64,000 nucleotides of DNA from Flavobacterium sp. JAS. Lineage in GTDB: Bacteria > Bacteroidota > Bacteroidia > Flavobacteriales > Flavobacteriaceae. Below, one piece after another: positions 24,943-32,978 of the stretch. Positions within the stretch are counted from its first letter, which is position 1. Every line of letters begins with the position of its first letter. The DNA is taken from NCBI RefSeq assembly GCF_020991455.1, contig NZ_JAJMOX010000010.1, positions 1 to 64,000 on the forward strand. The letters run 5' to 3'. The notes beneath the pieces were generated by a model, which did no database searches, was not told the DNA's origin, and was given only the letters and a program-made list of their open reading frames with translations. Position numbers and translations under genes: made by a program.

Positions 24943-24950
24943 CAAAAGTA
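24943..24950 (-). promoter_or_regulatory. -7 element of ribD
   Basis: The minus strand reads TACTTTTG followed by TACC and the GTG start of ribD, so any transcript from it would be leaderless or nearly so. Confidence 0.45.
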
Positions 24951-25013
24951 GTTATTTTTGTTTAGTTCATAATAGTTATTGAAGTAGTTAAGGAACTATC
25001 AAAAAAGTATTTT

Positions 25014-25021
25014 TACTTTTG
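25014..25021 (+). promoter_or_regulatory. Candidate -7 element of GNAT gene
   Basis: TACTTTTG, 26 bases before ATG 25048, in the divergent spacer with ribD. Confidence 0.5.
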
Positions 25022-25047
25022 TAAGTAAGTCATACGAATAGAGAAAT

Positions 25048-25533
25048 ATGGAAAATTGGATTATCAGAGCAATTAAAAAAGAAGACAATCAAGCAGTTGC
25101 AAAATTAATACGGTCGGTTTTTGATGAATTGGAAATTCCGAAAGTAGGTACAGCATACGAAGATCCGTGTTTAGATTTAATGTTTGAAGAATATAGCAAG
25201 CCAAAATCAACTTATTTTGTAGTTGAAAATGAAGGTAAAATTGTGGGTTGTGCCGGAATTGCATCTTTAGAGAATGGAGATCCGGAAATTAGCGAGTTGC
25301 AAAAAATGTATTTTTTGCCGGAAACCCGCGGTTTAGGAATTGGAAGTAAAATGATGGAGAAATGTTTAGACGAGGCAAGAAATTTTGGTTTCGAAAAATG
25401 TTATATCGAAACAATGCCTTTTATGCACGCCGCTCAAAAATTATATAAAAAATCTGGTTTTGAATATTTAGAAGCTCCATTAGGAAATACCGGACACTGT
25501 TCTTGCCCGGTTTGGATGTTGAAATTGTTATAA
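25048..25533 (+). CDS. GNAT N-acetyltransferase
   Basis: A 161-residue acetyltransferase. The fold is clear: IRAIKKEDNQAVAKLIRSVF at the start, MYFLPETRGLGIGSKMMEKCL (acetyl-CoA loop R/QxxGxG/A as RGLGIG, about residues 96-102), and AAQKLYKKSGFEYLE near the end. Substrate unknown; proteins of this pattern are annotated simply as GNAT. It precedes prmC on the same strand by 84 bases. Confidence 0.88.
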   Translation: MENWIIRAIKKEDNQAVAKLIRSVFDELEIPKVGTAYEDPCLDLMFEEYSKPKSTYFVVENEGKIVGCAGIASLENGDPEISELQKMYFLPETRGLGIGSKMMEKCLDEARNFGFEKCYIETMPFMHAAQKLYKKSGFEYLEAPLGNTGHCSCPVWMLKLL

Positions 25534-25617
25534 AATAAATTGTAACAAATTTGATTTTATAATACTTATTTGAAAGAAAAATAGCTTTTGACGAAAAGTA
25601 ATACTCAAGCACCCGGA

Positions 25618-26472
25618 ATGAAAATTAAACAATACCGCACTCAATTTATAAAAGAATTATCGCCTTTTTACGACGCATACGAAGCAGAAAGTTTTTTCTA
25701 TTTAATTTTAGAAGACAAACATCAATTACGACAAATTGATTTGGCTCTAAATCATGAACTGACTTTTTCTGAAGATGATTTTGTGGTTTGGGATTCATTA
25801 TTAGCACAATTAAAACAAGAAGTTCCGATTCAGTATTTACTTGGGAAAACTAATTTTTATGGATTGGATTTCGAAGTAAATGAGAATGTTTTGATTCCTC
25901 GTCCGGAAACAGAAGAATTGGTAGAGTGGATCATTAAGGAGAATGCTACAAATGATAAGGTAAAAAAAATAAGAATTCTGGACATTGGAACCGGCAGCGG
26001 ATGTATAGCAATTTCATTGGCTAAAAACCTTCCAAATGCTGAAGTTTATGGTTTTGATGTTTCTAAAAAAGCGATCGAAACAGCCAAAAAAAATGCAATA
26101 AACAATAAAGTAGATGTTACCTTTATGTTTCAGGATATTTTAGAGTTAGAACAATTGAAATATAATTTTGATATTATTGTTTCGAATCCGCCTTATGTTC
26201 GCAATTTAGAGAAAGAAGAAATCAAAAAGAATGTTCTGGAATATGAGCCACATTTAGCGCTTTTTGTAGATGATAATGATGCTTTGATTTTCTATCGAAA
26301 AATTGCTGAATTGGCTAAAAATAATTTTGTAGAAAGCGGACAATTGTATTTTGAAATCAATCAATATTTAGGTCAGGAAATGAGAGATTTGTTAGAAAAT
26401 ATGGATTTCAAAAATATTGAATTACGAAAAGATATCTACGATAACGACAGAATGATAAAGGGGAGTGTTTAG
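25618..26472 (+). CDS. prmC: Peptide chain release factor N5-glutamine methyltransferase
   Basis: SAM-dependent methyltransferase that modifies the GGQ glutamine of release factors. The N-terminal helical domain (1-80) contains YLLGKTNFYGLDFEVNENVLIPRPETEELVEW; the catalytic domain has ILDIGTGSGCIAISLA (SAM motif I) and the hallmark SNPPYV. I start at ATG 25618 (MKIKQYRTQF, 284 residues) rather than an in-frame TTG 30 bases upstream, because the conserved region begins there. Confidence 0.93.
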   Translation: MKIKQYRTQFIKELSPFYDAYEAESFFYLILEDKHQLRQIDLALNHELTFSEDDFVVWDSLLAQLKQEVPIQYLLGKTNFYGLDFEVNENVLIPRPETEELVEWIIKENATNDKVKKIRILDIGTGSGCIAISLAKNLPNAEVYGFDVSKKAIETAKKNAINNKVDVTFMFQDILELEQLKYNFDIIVSNPPYVRNLEKEEIKKNVLEYEPHLALFVDDNDALIFYRKIAELAKNNFVESGQLYFEINQYLGQEMRDLLENMDFKNIELRKDIYDNDRMIKGSV

Positions 26473-26473
26473 T

Positions 26474-26530
26474 TTTTAGTTGCAGTATTCAGTCTCAGTG
26501 AGAAAACTGTAAACTCCGACTGAAAATTAA
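26474..26530. repeat. Short inverted repeat between prmC and the permease gene
   Basis: TTCAGTC and GACTGAA face each other across about 30 bases, with flanking TTTTTAGTTGCAG and AAAATTAAAA. It may serve as a terminator for convergent genes and resembles another intergenic word family. Confidence 0.4.
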
Positions 26531-26538
26531 AAATAAAA

Positions 26539-27783
26539 CTATTCGTAGCGCAAAGCCTCAATAGGATCTAGTTTTGAAGCTTTGATTGCAGGATATAATC
26601 CGGAAACAATCGCAACCATAAAACTGGTAGCAAAAGCAGCAAAAATTGCCATCCACGGAATCACAAAAGCAAAGCTCATTGCGGCCGCAAAGCCAAAGCC
26701 TACCAAAATTCCCAATACAATTCCGACCAAACCGCCAATTTGTCCAATTATTAAAGTTTCGATAAAAAACTGAACAGAAATCGTAATTTTCGTTGCGCCT
26801 AAAGCTTTGCGAACACCAATTTCTCTGGTACGTTCCGTCACCGAAACAATCATAATATTCATTAAAGCAATTGATGATCCTAAAATGGTAATAACACTAA
26901 TGATCCAGGCAGCCCAGCCCAGATATTGTGTGATTCCGAGGATTCTATTGATTAAATCGTCACTACGGCCAATGCCAAAATTATTGTCACGAACCGGACT
27001 CAATTTACGAACTCTTCGCATGGTACTTGTTGCATTGTCAATAGCCTGGTCTAAAAGTTCTTTTTTAGAAACCATGACACTTACGGTGTAGTTGATACTT
27101 GGAGCAGTAAATAAAGATCTTGCAACCTGAATTGGTATCAAAACACGCAAATCCTGACTATGTCCAAATGTTGATCCTTTCTCTTTTAGAACGCCGATAA
27201 CCTTAAAACGGGCACCACGAATAGATATAATTTTATCAATTGGATTCACGTCTTTCAATAAACCTTTTTCGAAATCAGAACCAACAACGCAAGAATAGGT
27301 ATTGTTTTCAATATCAAACTGATTAAAAGAACGTCCTGAGGTAGTTTCTAAACCGGAATTTGAAATAAAATGCTCGTCGACACCGGTAATTGTAATTTCC
27401 GGATCCGTTTTTTGGTCTAAATATTTTACTTCTGCAGTTGATGTTGCAGTAAACGAAAGAGAAGTTTCAGTAAAAGGATATCTGTATTTATTTTTAAAAG
27501 CTACAGCTTCGGGATAAGAAATAATTGGGTTTATGACTTCGCGTTTATTTCCTCCACGATTTTTAACTGTGTTTTCGTATTGATTGATGTTAAAAGTATT
27601 TGCTCCCATTGAAGCAAAATTGGTCGAAACAGTATTTTCGAGCGCCGTTACAACCGTAAGAATTCCTACCAAAGCAGTAATCCCGATTGCGATAATTAAT
27701 ACGGTAAGAATGGTTCGTAATAATTGTGTTTTGATAGAACCAAAAGCAATTCGAATATTTTCTCTTAATAATTTTAGCATCAT
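26539..27783 (-). CDS. MacB/FtsX-type ABC transporter permease
   Basis: A 414-residue membrane protein: one N-terminal transmembrane helix (about 18-40, RTILTVLIIAIGITALVGILTVV), a large periplasmic MacB-PCD domain (about 45-270), then three helices in the C-terminal FtsX domain (ILGSSIALMNIMIVSVTERTREIGVRKALGA is the family signature; the final segment ends KASKLDPIEALRYE). Members act with an ATPase in lipoprotein or macrolide export or mechanotransmission. No ATPase gene is beside it, so the partner is elsewhere. ATG 27783 is preferred over a TTG two codons upstream. Confidence 0.92.
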   Translation of the reverse strand: MMLKLLRENIRIAFGSIKTQLLRTILTVLIIAIGITALVGILTVVTALENTVSTNFASMGANTFNINQYENTVKNRGGNKREVINPIISYPEAVAFKNKYRYPFTETSLSFTATSTAEVKYLDQKTDPEITITGVDEHFISNSGLETTSGRSFNQFDIENNTYSCVVGSDFEKGLLKDVNPIDKIISIRGARFKVIGVLKEKGSTFGHSQDLRVLIPIQVARSLFTAPSINYTVSVMVSKKELLDQAIDNATSTMRRVRKLSPVRDNNFGIGRSDDLINRILGITQYLGWAAWIISVITILGSSIALMNIMIVSVTERTREIGVRKALGATKITISVQFFIETLIIGQIGGLVGIVLGILVGFGFAAAMSFAFVIPWMAIFAAFATSFMVAIVSGLYPAIKASKLDPIEALRYE

Positions 27784-27973
27784 GACCAATTTGTCACGAA
27801 AATACGTTTTTTGTTACAAGTTTGTTTTCGAACTGGCATTATTTATTTTAAAAAATAAGATATTTGCAGTCCATTAGAAATAGAGAAATCTAAAAATAAA
27901 ATAATCCAAAAAGATTTTAAATTAAGATTTCCAACAATCTAAAATCTAAAATCAAATATCTAAAATAAAAAAG

Positions 27974-29401
27974 ATGGCTTCAAAACCAAGCATTCCACAA
28001 GGAACAAGAGATTTTTCGCCTGCAGAGGTGTCAAAACGTCAATATATTATTCAGACCATAAAAGCTAATTTTGAGAAGTTTGGTTTTCAGCCAATTGAAA
28101 CACCATCTTTTGAAAATTCAGATACTTTAATGGGGAAATATGGAGAAGAAGGTGATCGTTTGATTTTTAAAATATTGAACTCGGGTAATTTTTTCTTTAA
28201 CAAAAATAAAATTGAATTACCGGAATCTATAGAGTCTCTGCAAGTTAATTCGGCCGAAACAATTGATATTAATCAAAGAATTGAGCTGAATAAGTTTACA
28301 GGAAAAATTTCTGAAAAAGCTTTACGTTACGACTTAACGGTTCCGTTTGCAAGATACGTGGTACAGCACCAAAATGAAATTGAATTTCCTTTTAAGAGAT
28401 ATCAAATTCAACCGGTTTGGAGAGCTGACAGACCACAAAGAGGACGTTACAGAGAGTTTTATCAATGTGATGCCGATGTTGTGGGTTCTAAATCATTGTG
28501 GCAGGAAGTAGAATTGGTTCAATTGTACGATACTGTTTTTACGTCTTTAGGACTTGAAGGTGTTACGATTAAAATCAATAATAGAAAGATATTATCAGGA
28601 ATTGCAGAAGTAATTGGTGCATCTGATAAATTGATCGATTTTACGGTGGCTCTTGATAAACTGGATAAAATTGGTGAAGACGGAGTTAAAAAAGAAATGA
28701 TCGAAAAAGGTATTGCCGAAGAAGCTTTGGTTAAAGTTCAGCCGCTTTTTAATTTTACCGGAACTTTTGCAGACAAAATAAATCAGCTTTCAGAATTATT
28801 GTCTTCTTCTGAAGAAGGAATGAAAGGAGTTGAAGAACTGAAATTTATTTGTGACAATGTGGCAACTTTAGGTTTGGCAACTGCGACATTAGATCTTGAT
28901 GTGACTCTCGCACGGGGATTGAATTATTATACCGGAGCTATTTTTGAAGTAGCTGCGCCAAAAACGGTTTCAATGGGTTCTATTGGAGGCGGTGGAAGAT
29001 ATGATGATTTGACAGGTATTTTTGGTTTAAAAAATATGAGTGGTGTTGGAATTTCTTTTGGTTTAGACCGAATTTATTTGGTTTTGGAAGAATTACAATT
29101 ATTCCCGGAAACTGTCGCTGCAACATCAAAAGCATTGTTTATTAATTATGGAGATGCTGAAGCTTTATACGCTTCGCAAGCGATTCAGAAATTAAGAAAA
29201 GAAAATATAAAAGTAGAATTGTATCCGGATAATGTAAAAGTGGGGAAACAATTTCAGTATGCAGATAAGCGTTTGATTCCGTTTGCGGTCATTGCAGGCG
29301 ATCAGGAGATTGCTTCAAATTCGTATTCTCTTAAGAATTTAGTTTCAGGAGAACAAATTTCAGTTGATTTTGAAGGATTGAAAAATGCTTTATTGGCATA
29401 A
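27974..29401 (+). CDS. hisS: Histidyl-tRNA synthetase
   Basis: Class II aminoacyl-tRNA synthetase charging tRNA-His, 475 residues. Motif 1 region begins with PSIPQGTRDFSPAEV; motif 2 is PVWRADRPQRGRYREFYQCDADVVG; the histidine-A motif LDLDVTLARGLNYYTGAIFEV and motif 3 GSIGGGGRYDDLTGIFG are intact; the C-terminal anticodon-binding domain spans about 385-475. It is preceded by an AT-rich spacer of repeated ATCTAAAA words and followed by an inverted repeat and tRNA-Trp. Confidence 0.97.
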   Translation: MASKPSIPQGTRDFSPAEVSKRQYIIQTIKANFEKFGFQPIETPSFENSDTLMGKYGEEGDRLIFKILNSGNFFFNKNKIELPESIESLQVNSAETIDINQRIELNKFTGKISEKALRYDLTVPFARYVVQHQNEIEFPFKRYQIQPVWRADRPQRGRYREFYQCDADVVGSKSLWQEVELVQLYDTVFTSLGLEGVTIKINNRKILSGIAEVIGASDKLIDFTVALDKLDKIGEDGVKKEMIEKGIAEEALVKVQPLFNFTGTFADKINQLSELLSSSEEGMKGVEELKFICDNVATLGLATATLDLDVTLARGLNYYTGAIFEVAAPKTVSMGSIGGGGRYDDLTGIFGLKNMSGVGISFGLDRIYLVLEELQLFPETVAATSKALFINYGDAEALYASQAIQKLRKENIKVELYPDNVKVGKQFQYADKRLIPFAVIAGDQEIASNSYSLKNLVSGEQISVDFEGLKNALLA

Positions 29402-29452
29402 TTTGACTGTAAAGTGTTTTGCCACAGATTAAAAGGATTATTGAGTTTTTTG

Positions 29453-29552
29453 TTTCACGCAGATTTTGCAGATTGAAGCAGATTTAATTTGATTTTTATA
29501 TAAAGTAAATCTGCTTTAATCTGCCTAAATCTTTTTTAAAATCTGCGTGAAA
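29453..29552. repeat. Inverted repeat of the GCAGATTTTGCAGAT family
   Basis: The left end TTTCACGCAGATTTTGCAGA with ...GAAGCAGATTTA pairs with a right arm TAAATCTGCTTTAATCTGC...ATCTGCGTGAAA that carries a short insertion. It lies between hisS and tRNA-Trp and shares its core word with 23197-23274 and 55083-55114. Confidence 0.8.
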
Positions 29553-29555
29553 TAG

Positions 29556-29586
29556 TTGCCGGGGAAGAAAAAAAGCTTTTAATTTG
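29556..29586 (+). promoter_or_regulatory. Candidate tRNA-Trp promoter
   Basis: TTG (29556-29558), 21 bases, then TAATTTG (29580-29586), which has one base less than TAnnTTTG. The mature tRNA begins 11 bases later. Confidence 0.4.
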
Positions 29587-29596
29587 CGGCCTTGAT

Positions 29597-29667
29597 ACGG
29601 GCGTAGTTCAAGGGTAGAATAGCGGTCTCCAAAACCGTTGATGGGGGTTCGAATCCCTCCGCCCGTG
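29597..29667 (+). tRNA. trnW: tRNA-Trp (CCA)
   Basis: A 71-base cloverleaf: acceptor ACGGGCG / CGCCCGT with discriminator G, D arm around TTCAAGGGTAGAA, anticodon stem CGGT/ACCG with loop CTCCAAA (anticodon CCA), and T arm GGGGGTTCGAATCCCTC. The 3' CCA is not encoded. Tryptophan elongator tRNA. Confidence 0.95.
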
Positions 29668-29729
29668 CGATAAAAACATAATTATTTTTCGGAAGCTTTC
29701 AAGGAGTTAAAGGCAAAATAAGGACATAA

Positions 29730-29766
29730 AAAAAAGCTTCATCTAAAATAGGTGAAGCTTTTTTTA
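29730..29766 (+). terminator. Terminator after tRNA-Trp
   Basis: AAAAAGCTTCATCT pairs with AGGTGAAGCTTTTT (one wobble) around AAAAT, followed by more T. Confidence 0.8.
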
Positions 29767-29964
29767 ATATAAGGTAAACTTGAATTAATAATTATTTATA
29801 AAGCCGAGGCTAACCCTTAAATTCAATTTTGATAGGTAATAATTTAGATTCCAATTAGGATCTCAAATATAGTATAAACTATAACGTAATAGTCTTAAAA
29901 TTATACTAAATTTTGAACCGCTTATTTTGGTTTTTAAAAGGCTCATTGTTAATAAAGTGACAAT

Positions 29965-29996
29965 TTGACATTTTAGAAGATTTGGCAGTACTTTTG
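29965..29996 (+). promoter_or_regulatory. grpE-dnaJ promoter
   Basis: TTG (29965-29967), a 21-base spacer and TACTTTTG (29989-29996) give a full match to the Bacteroidetes consensus, 23 bases before the grpE start. The best promoter in the window. The remaining spacer from 29767 shows nothing else. Confidence 0.7.
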
Positions 29997-30019
29997 CAAT
30001 CCAAAAGAAAGAATAAAAA

Positions 30020-30598
30020 ATGAAGTTTAAGAATATTTTTAAAAATAAAAGTAATATGACTACGGAAAATACAGAATTCGATCAGGAATTAGATGAAGTA
30101 ACGTTAGAGAACAATGCCAACGGAGAGCAATTGATTGTTGAAGAATTAAGTGTTGAAGAGCAATTGGCTCAAGACTTGGCAAAAGAAAAAGATAAGTTTT
30201 TGAGATTGTTTGCTGAATTTGAAAATTACAAAAAAAGAACTTCAAAAGAGCGCATGGATTTGTTTAAAACAGCAAACCAAGAAGTTTTGTTAGCAATGCT
30301 TCCTGTTTTGGATGATTTTGACAGAGCAACTGTAGAAATCAACAAGTCTGACGACGAAAATCTGAAAAAAGGAGTAGAGTTGATTCACGAAAAATTAAAA
30401 AGCACTTTGGTTTCTAAAGGTTTAGAGCAAGTTGAAGTAAGAGCAGGTGATGCTTTTAATGCTGATTTTGCTGAGGCAATTACCCAAATTCCAGCTCCGT
30501 CTGATAAATTAAAAGGGAAAATTGTTGATGTTATTGAAAAAGGATACAAATTAGGAGACAAAATTATCCGTTTCCCAAAAGTTGTTATCGGAAACTAA
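30020..30598 (+). CDS. grpE: Nucleotide exchange factor GrpE
   Basis: Homodimeric exchange factor for DnaK, 192 residues. After an acidic N-terminal region, a long coiled coil (about 45-105, EEQLAQDLAKEKDKFLRLFAEFENYKKRTSKER) leads into the beta-wing domain with the signature EAITQIPAPSDKLKGKIVDVIEKGYKLGDKIIRFPKVVIGN. ATG 30020 is chosen; a second ATG at codon 13 (30056) is possible. It is followed by dnaJ 80 bases on, the usual chaperone pair; dnaK is not here. Confidence 0.95.
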   Translation: MKFKNIFKNKSNMTTENTEFDQELDEVTLENNANGEQLIVEELSVEEQLAQDLAKEKDKFLRLFAEFENYKKRTSKERMDLFKTANQEVLLAMLPVLDDFDRATVEINKSDDENLKKGVELIHEKLKSTLVSKGLEQVEVRAGDAFNADFAEAITQIPAPSDKLKGKIVDVIEKGYKLGDKIIRFPKVVIGN

Positions 30599-30678
30599 AA
30601 AATGCAAATAAATATTCTGAAAGTCAATTTTTTAAGTATTGGAATTTGGAATTTTAGATTTGGAATTTAACCTAAATT

Positions 30679-31791
30679 ATGAAAAAAGATTTTTACGAAA
30701 TACTAGGCATTTCAAAAAATGCTGACGCTGCCGAAATTAAAAAAGCTTATCGAAAAAGTGCTTTAAAATACCACCCGGACAAAAATCCAGGCGACAAAGA
30801 GGCAGAAGAAAACTTTAAATTAGCGGCAGAAGCTTACGAAGTACTAAGCGATCCTAACAAAAAAGTGAAATACGACCAATACGGACATCAGGCTTTTGAT
30901 GGTTCTGGCGGATTTGGTGGTGGCCATGGCGGTATGAATATGGATGACATTTTCAGCCAATTTGGTGATATTTTTGGTGGGGGATTTGGTGGTTTCGGTG
31001 GAGGCGGAGGCGGTGGCCCTCGTCGTGCTAAAGGAAGCAATCTTCGTATCAAAGTAAAATTGACATTAGAAGAAATTGCAAATGGTGTTGAGAAAAAAGT
31101 AAAAGTAAAACGTAAAGTTCAGGCTAAAGGTGTGACATACAAAACGTGTTCGACTTGTAACGGTCAAGGACAGGTAATGCGTGTAACTAATACTATTTTA
31201 GGAAGAATGCAGTCTGCGTCAACTTGTCCTACTTGTGGTGGTTCAGGTCAGATTTTAGATAAAAAACCGGCTGAAGCAGATTCACAAGGAATGGTTCAGG
31301 AAGATGAAACAGTATCAATCAAAATTCCTGCTGGAGTTGTTGATGGTATGCAATTGAAAGTTTCTAACAAAGGAAACGACGCTCCTGGAAATAGTATTCC
31401 TGGTGATTTAATTGTGGCTATCGAAGAGTTAGAGCATGAATTCTTAAAACGTGAAGGCGAAAATATTCACTTTGATTTGTATATCAGTTTCCCGGAAGCA
31501 GTCTTAGGAGTTTCTAAAGATATTGAAGCAATCAACGGAAAAGTTCGTATTAAGCTGGAAGAAGGTATTCAATCCGGAAAAATCTTGAGATTAAAGGGAA
31601 AAGGAATTCCAAGTATCAACGGTTACGGAAGTGGTGATTTACTAGTTCACGTAAATGTTTGGACGCCAAAAACGTTAAATAAAGAGCAAAAACAATTCTT
31701 TGAAAATGCTTTAACAGACGAACATTTTATACCAAGTCCTGAAAAATCAGAAAAATCATTTTTTGAGAAAGTAAAAGATATGTTTTCATAA
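30679..31791 (+). CDS. dnaJ: Chaperone DnaJ with a two-motif zinc domain
   Basis: DnaK co-chaperone of 370 residues. The J domain (1-70) has the HPD motif at about 33-35; a Gly/Phe-rich region (about 73-120) follows. The central zinc domain has only two CxxCxGxG motifs, Cys157-Cys160 (CSTCNGQG) and Cys183-Cys186 (CPTCGGSG), where classical DnaJ has four. The two substrate-binding beta domains and C-terminal dimerisation segment remain. The gap between motifs (ILGRMQSAS) is intact, so this looks like the family's normal form in Flavobacteria, not a deletion in this strain. Confidence 0.96.
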   Translation: MKKDFYEILGISKNADAAEIKKAYRKSALKYHPDKNPGDKEAEENFKLAAEAYEVLSDPNKKVKYDQYGHQAFDGSGGFGGGHGGMNMDDIFSQFGDIFGGGFGGFGGGGGGGPRRAKGSNLRIKVKLTLEEIANGVEKKVKVKRKVQAKGVTYKTCSTCNGQGQVMRVTNTILGRMQSASTCPTCGGSGQILDKKPAEADSQGMVQEDETVSIKIPAGVVDGMQLKVSNKGNDAPGNSIPGDLIVAIEELEHEFLKREGENIHFDLYISFPEAVLGVSKDIEAINGKVRIKLEEGIQSGKILRLKGKGIPSINGYGSGDLLVHVNVWTPKTLNKEQKQFFENALTDEHFIPSPEKSEKSFFEKVKDMFS

Positions 31792-31828
31792 ACGGAACTT
31801 TTTCTAAAATGTTGAAATAATAAATATA

Positions 31829-31864
31829 AAAACCCATTCTAGTGTAAATTAGAATGGGTTTTTT
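31829..31864 (+). terminator. Terminator of grpE-dnaJ
   Basis: AAACCCATTCTA pairs perfectly with TAGAATGGGTTT around GTGTAAAT, followed by a T run. Confidence 0.88.
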
Positions 31865-31957
31865 GCATTAATAATGTAAAGTTTCGCTACGAATTATTTA
31901 CTTTTACAGGCGCAATACCACAAAGGTCAAACTGACGCAGAAAATCTTAAAAATAGC

Positions 31958-32878
31958 ATGAGCAACTTACTCGAAGTACATAAAGTCGTAAAACAATACG
32001 GTGATTATGTAGCGCTTAACGAAGTTTCATTAAATGTGCCAAAAGGTAGTATTTATGGACTATTAGGTCCGAATGGAGCTGGAAAAACTTCACTAATCCG
32101 AATTATAAATCAAATTACGTTGCCAGATAGTGGCGAAGTAATTCTTGATGGAGAAAGATTACAACCAAAACACGTACAGACTATTGGTTATCTTCCTGAA
32201 GAAAGAGGTTTGTACAGTTCGATGAAAGTTGGCGAGCAATGTTTGTATTTGGCACAAATGAAAGGACTTTCTAGAGCCGAAGCAAAAGTGCAACTAGAAT
32301 ATTGGTTTGATCGTTTAGGAATTCAGGGTTGGTGGAACAAGAAAATCCAGGAACTGTCAAAAGGAATGGCGCAAAAAATTCAGTTTGTAGTTTGCGTATT
32401 GCATAAACCTAAATTGCTGATTTTTGATGAACCTTTCTCAGGATTTGATCCGGTGAATGCAAATGTCATAAAAGATGAAATTTTGGCATTAAAAGAACAA
32501 GGAGCGACAATAATCTTTTCGACACACCGAATGGAAAGTGTTGAAGAACTTTGTGATAATATCGCTTTAATTCATAAATCGAATAAATTAATTGAAGGAA
32601 AACTAAGCGATGTAAAGCGCCAATTTAGAACTAATAGTTTTGAAGTAGGAATTTTGACAAGTAACGTAGAAGGCTTGATGTATGATATTACTCAGAAGTT
32701 TACTGTTTCTCCGGCTAGTTTTAAATCGCTAAATGATGACTTAAAATTAGATATTCAAATTGGAGATGCAACCCCAAACGAGTTATTGAATATACTGACA
32801 CAAAGAGGGCAAGTAACACATTTTGTAGAGAAAATCCCAAGTGTAAACGATATATTTATTCAAACAGTTACTGGATAG
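31958..32878 (+). CDS. ABC exporter ATPase, NatA-like
   Basis: A 306-residue ATP-binding subunit. Walker A GPNGAGKTS (about 38-46), Q-loop GYLPEERGLY, signature LSKGMAQK, Walker B LLIFDEPFSGFDP and H-loop FSTHRM are all present. The 70-residue C-terminal extension is typical of the NatA/YhaQ group. It pairs with the adjacent ABC-2 permease, probably a drug, antibiotic or Na+ exporter. TACTTTTA at 31899-31906 (one off the -7 consensus) is the likely promoter. Confidence 0.92.
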   Translation: MSNLLEVHKVVKQYGDYVALNEVSLNVPKGSIYGLLGPNGAGKTSLIRIINQITLPDSGEVILDGERLQPKHVQTIGYLPEERGLYSSMKVGEQCLYLAQMKGLSRAEAKVQLEYWFDRLGIQGWWNKKIQELSKGMAQKIQFVVCVLHKPKLLIFDEPFSGFDPVNANVIKDEILALKEQGATIIFSTHRMESVEELCDNIALIHKSNKLIEGKLSDVKRQFRTNSFEVGILTSNVEGLMYDITQKFTVSPASFKSLNDDLKLDIQIGDATPNELLNILTQRGQVTHFVEKIPSVNDIFIQTVTG

Positions 32879-32890
32879 ATTTTTAGATCG

Positions 32891-32958
32891 TTAGACTTCT
32901 TAGATTCGTAGACTGAATCTGGAAATCTAAAAAAAATCTAATAATCTAAGAAGTCTAA
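32891..32958. repeat. 16-bp perfect inverted repeat inside the ABC operon
   Basis: TTAGACTTCTTAGATT (32891-32906) and AATCTAAGAAGTCTAA (32943-32958) are exact reverse complements; further ATCTAA words flank both. It fills the spacer between ATPase and permease genes. Confidence 0.85.
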
Positions 32959-32978
32959 AAATCTAATTAATCTAAAAA

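Noticed and set aside
29402..29596. Possible T-box or other riboswitch near hisS/tRNA-Trp
   Set aside because: The structure is the dispersed GCAGATTTT inverted repeat downstream of hisS; no T-box or known riboswitch features.
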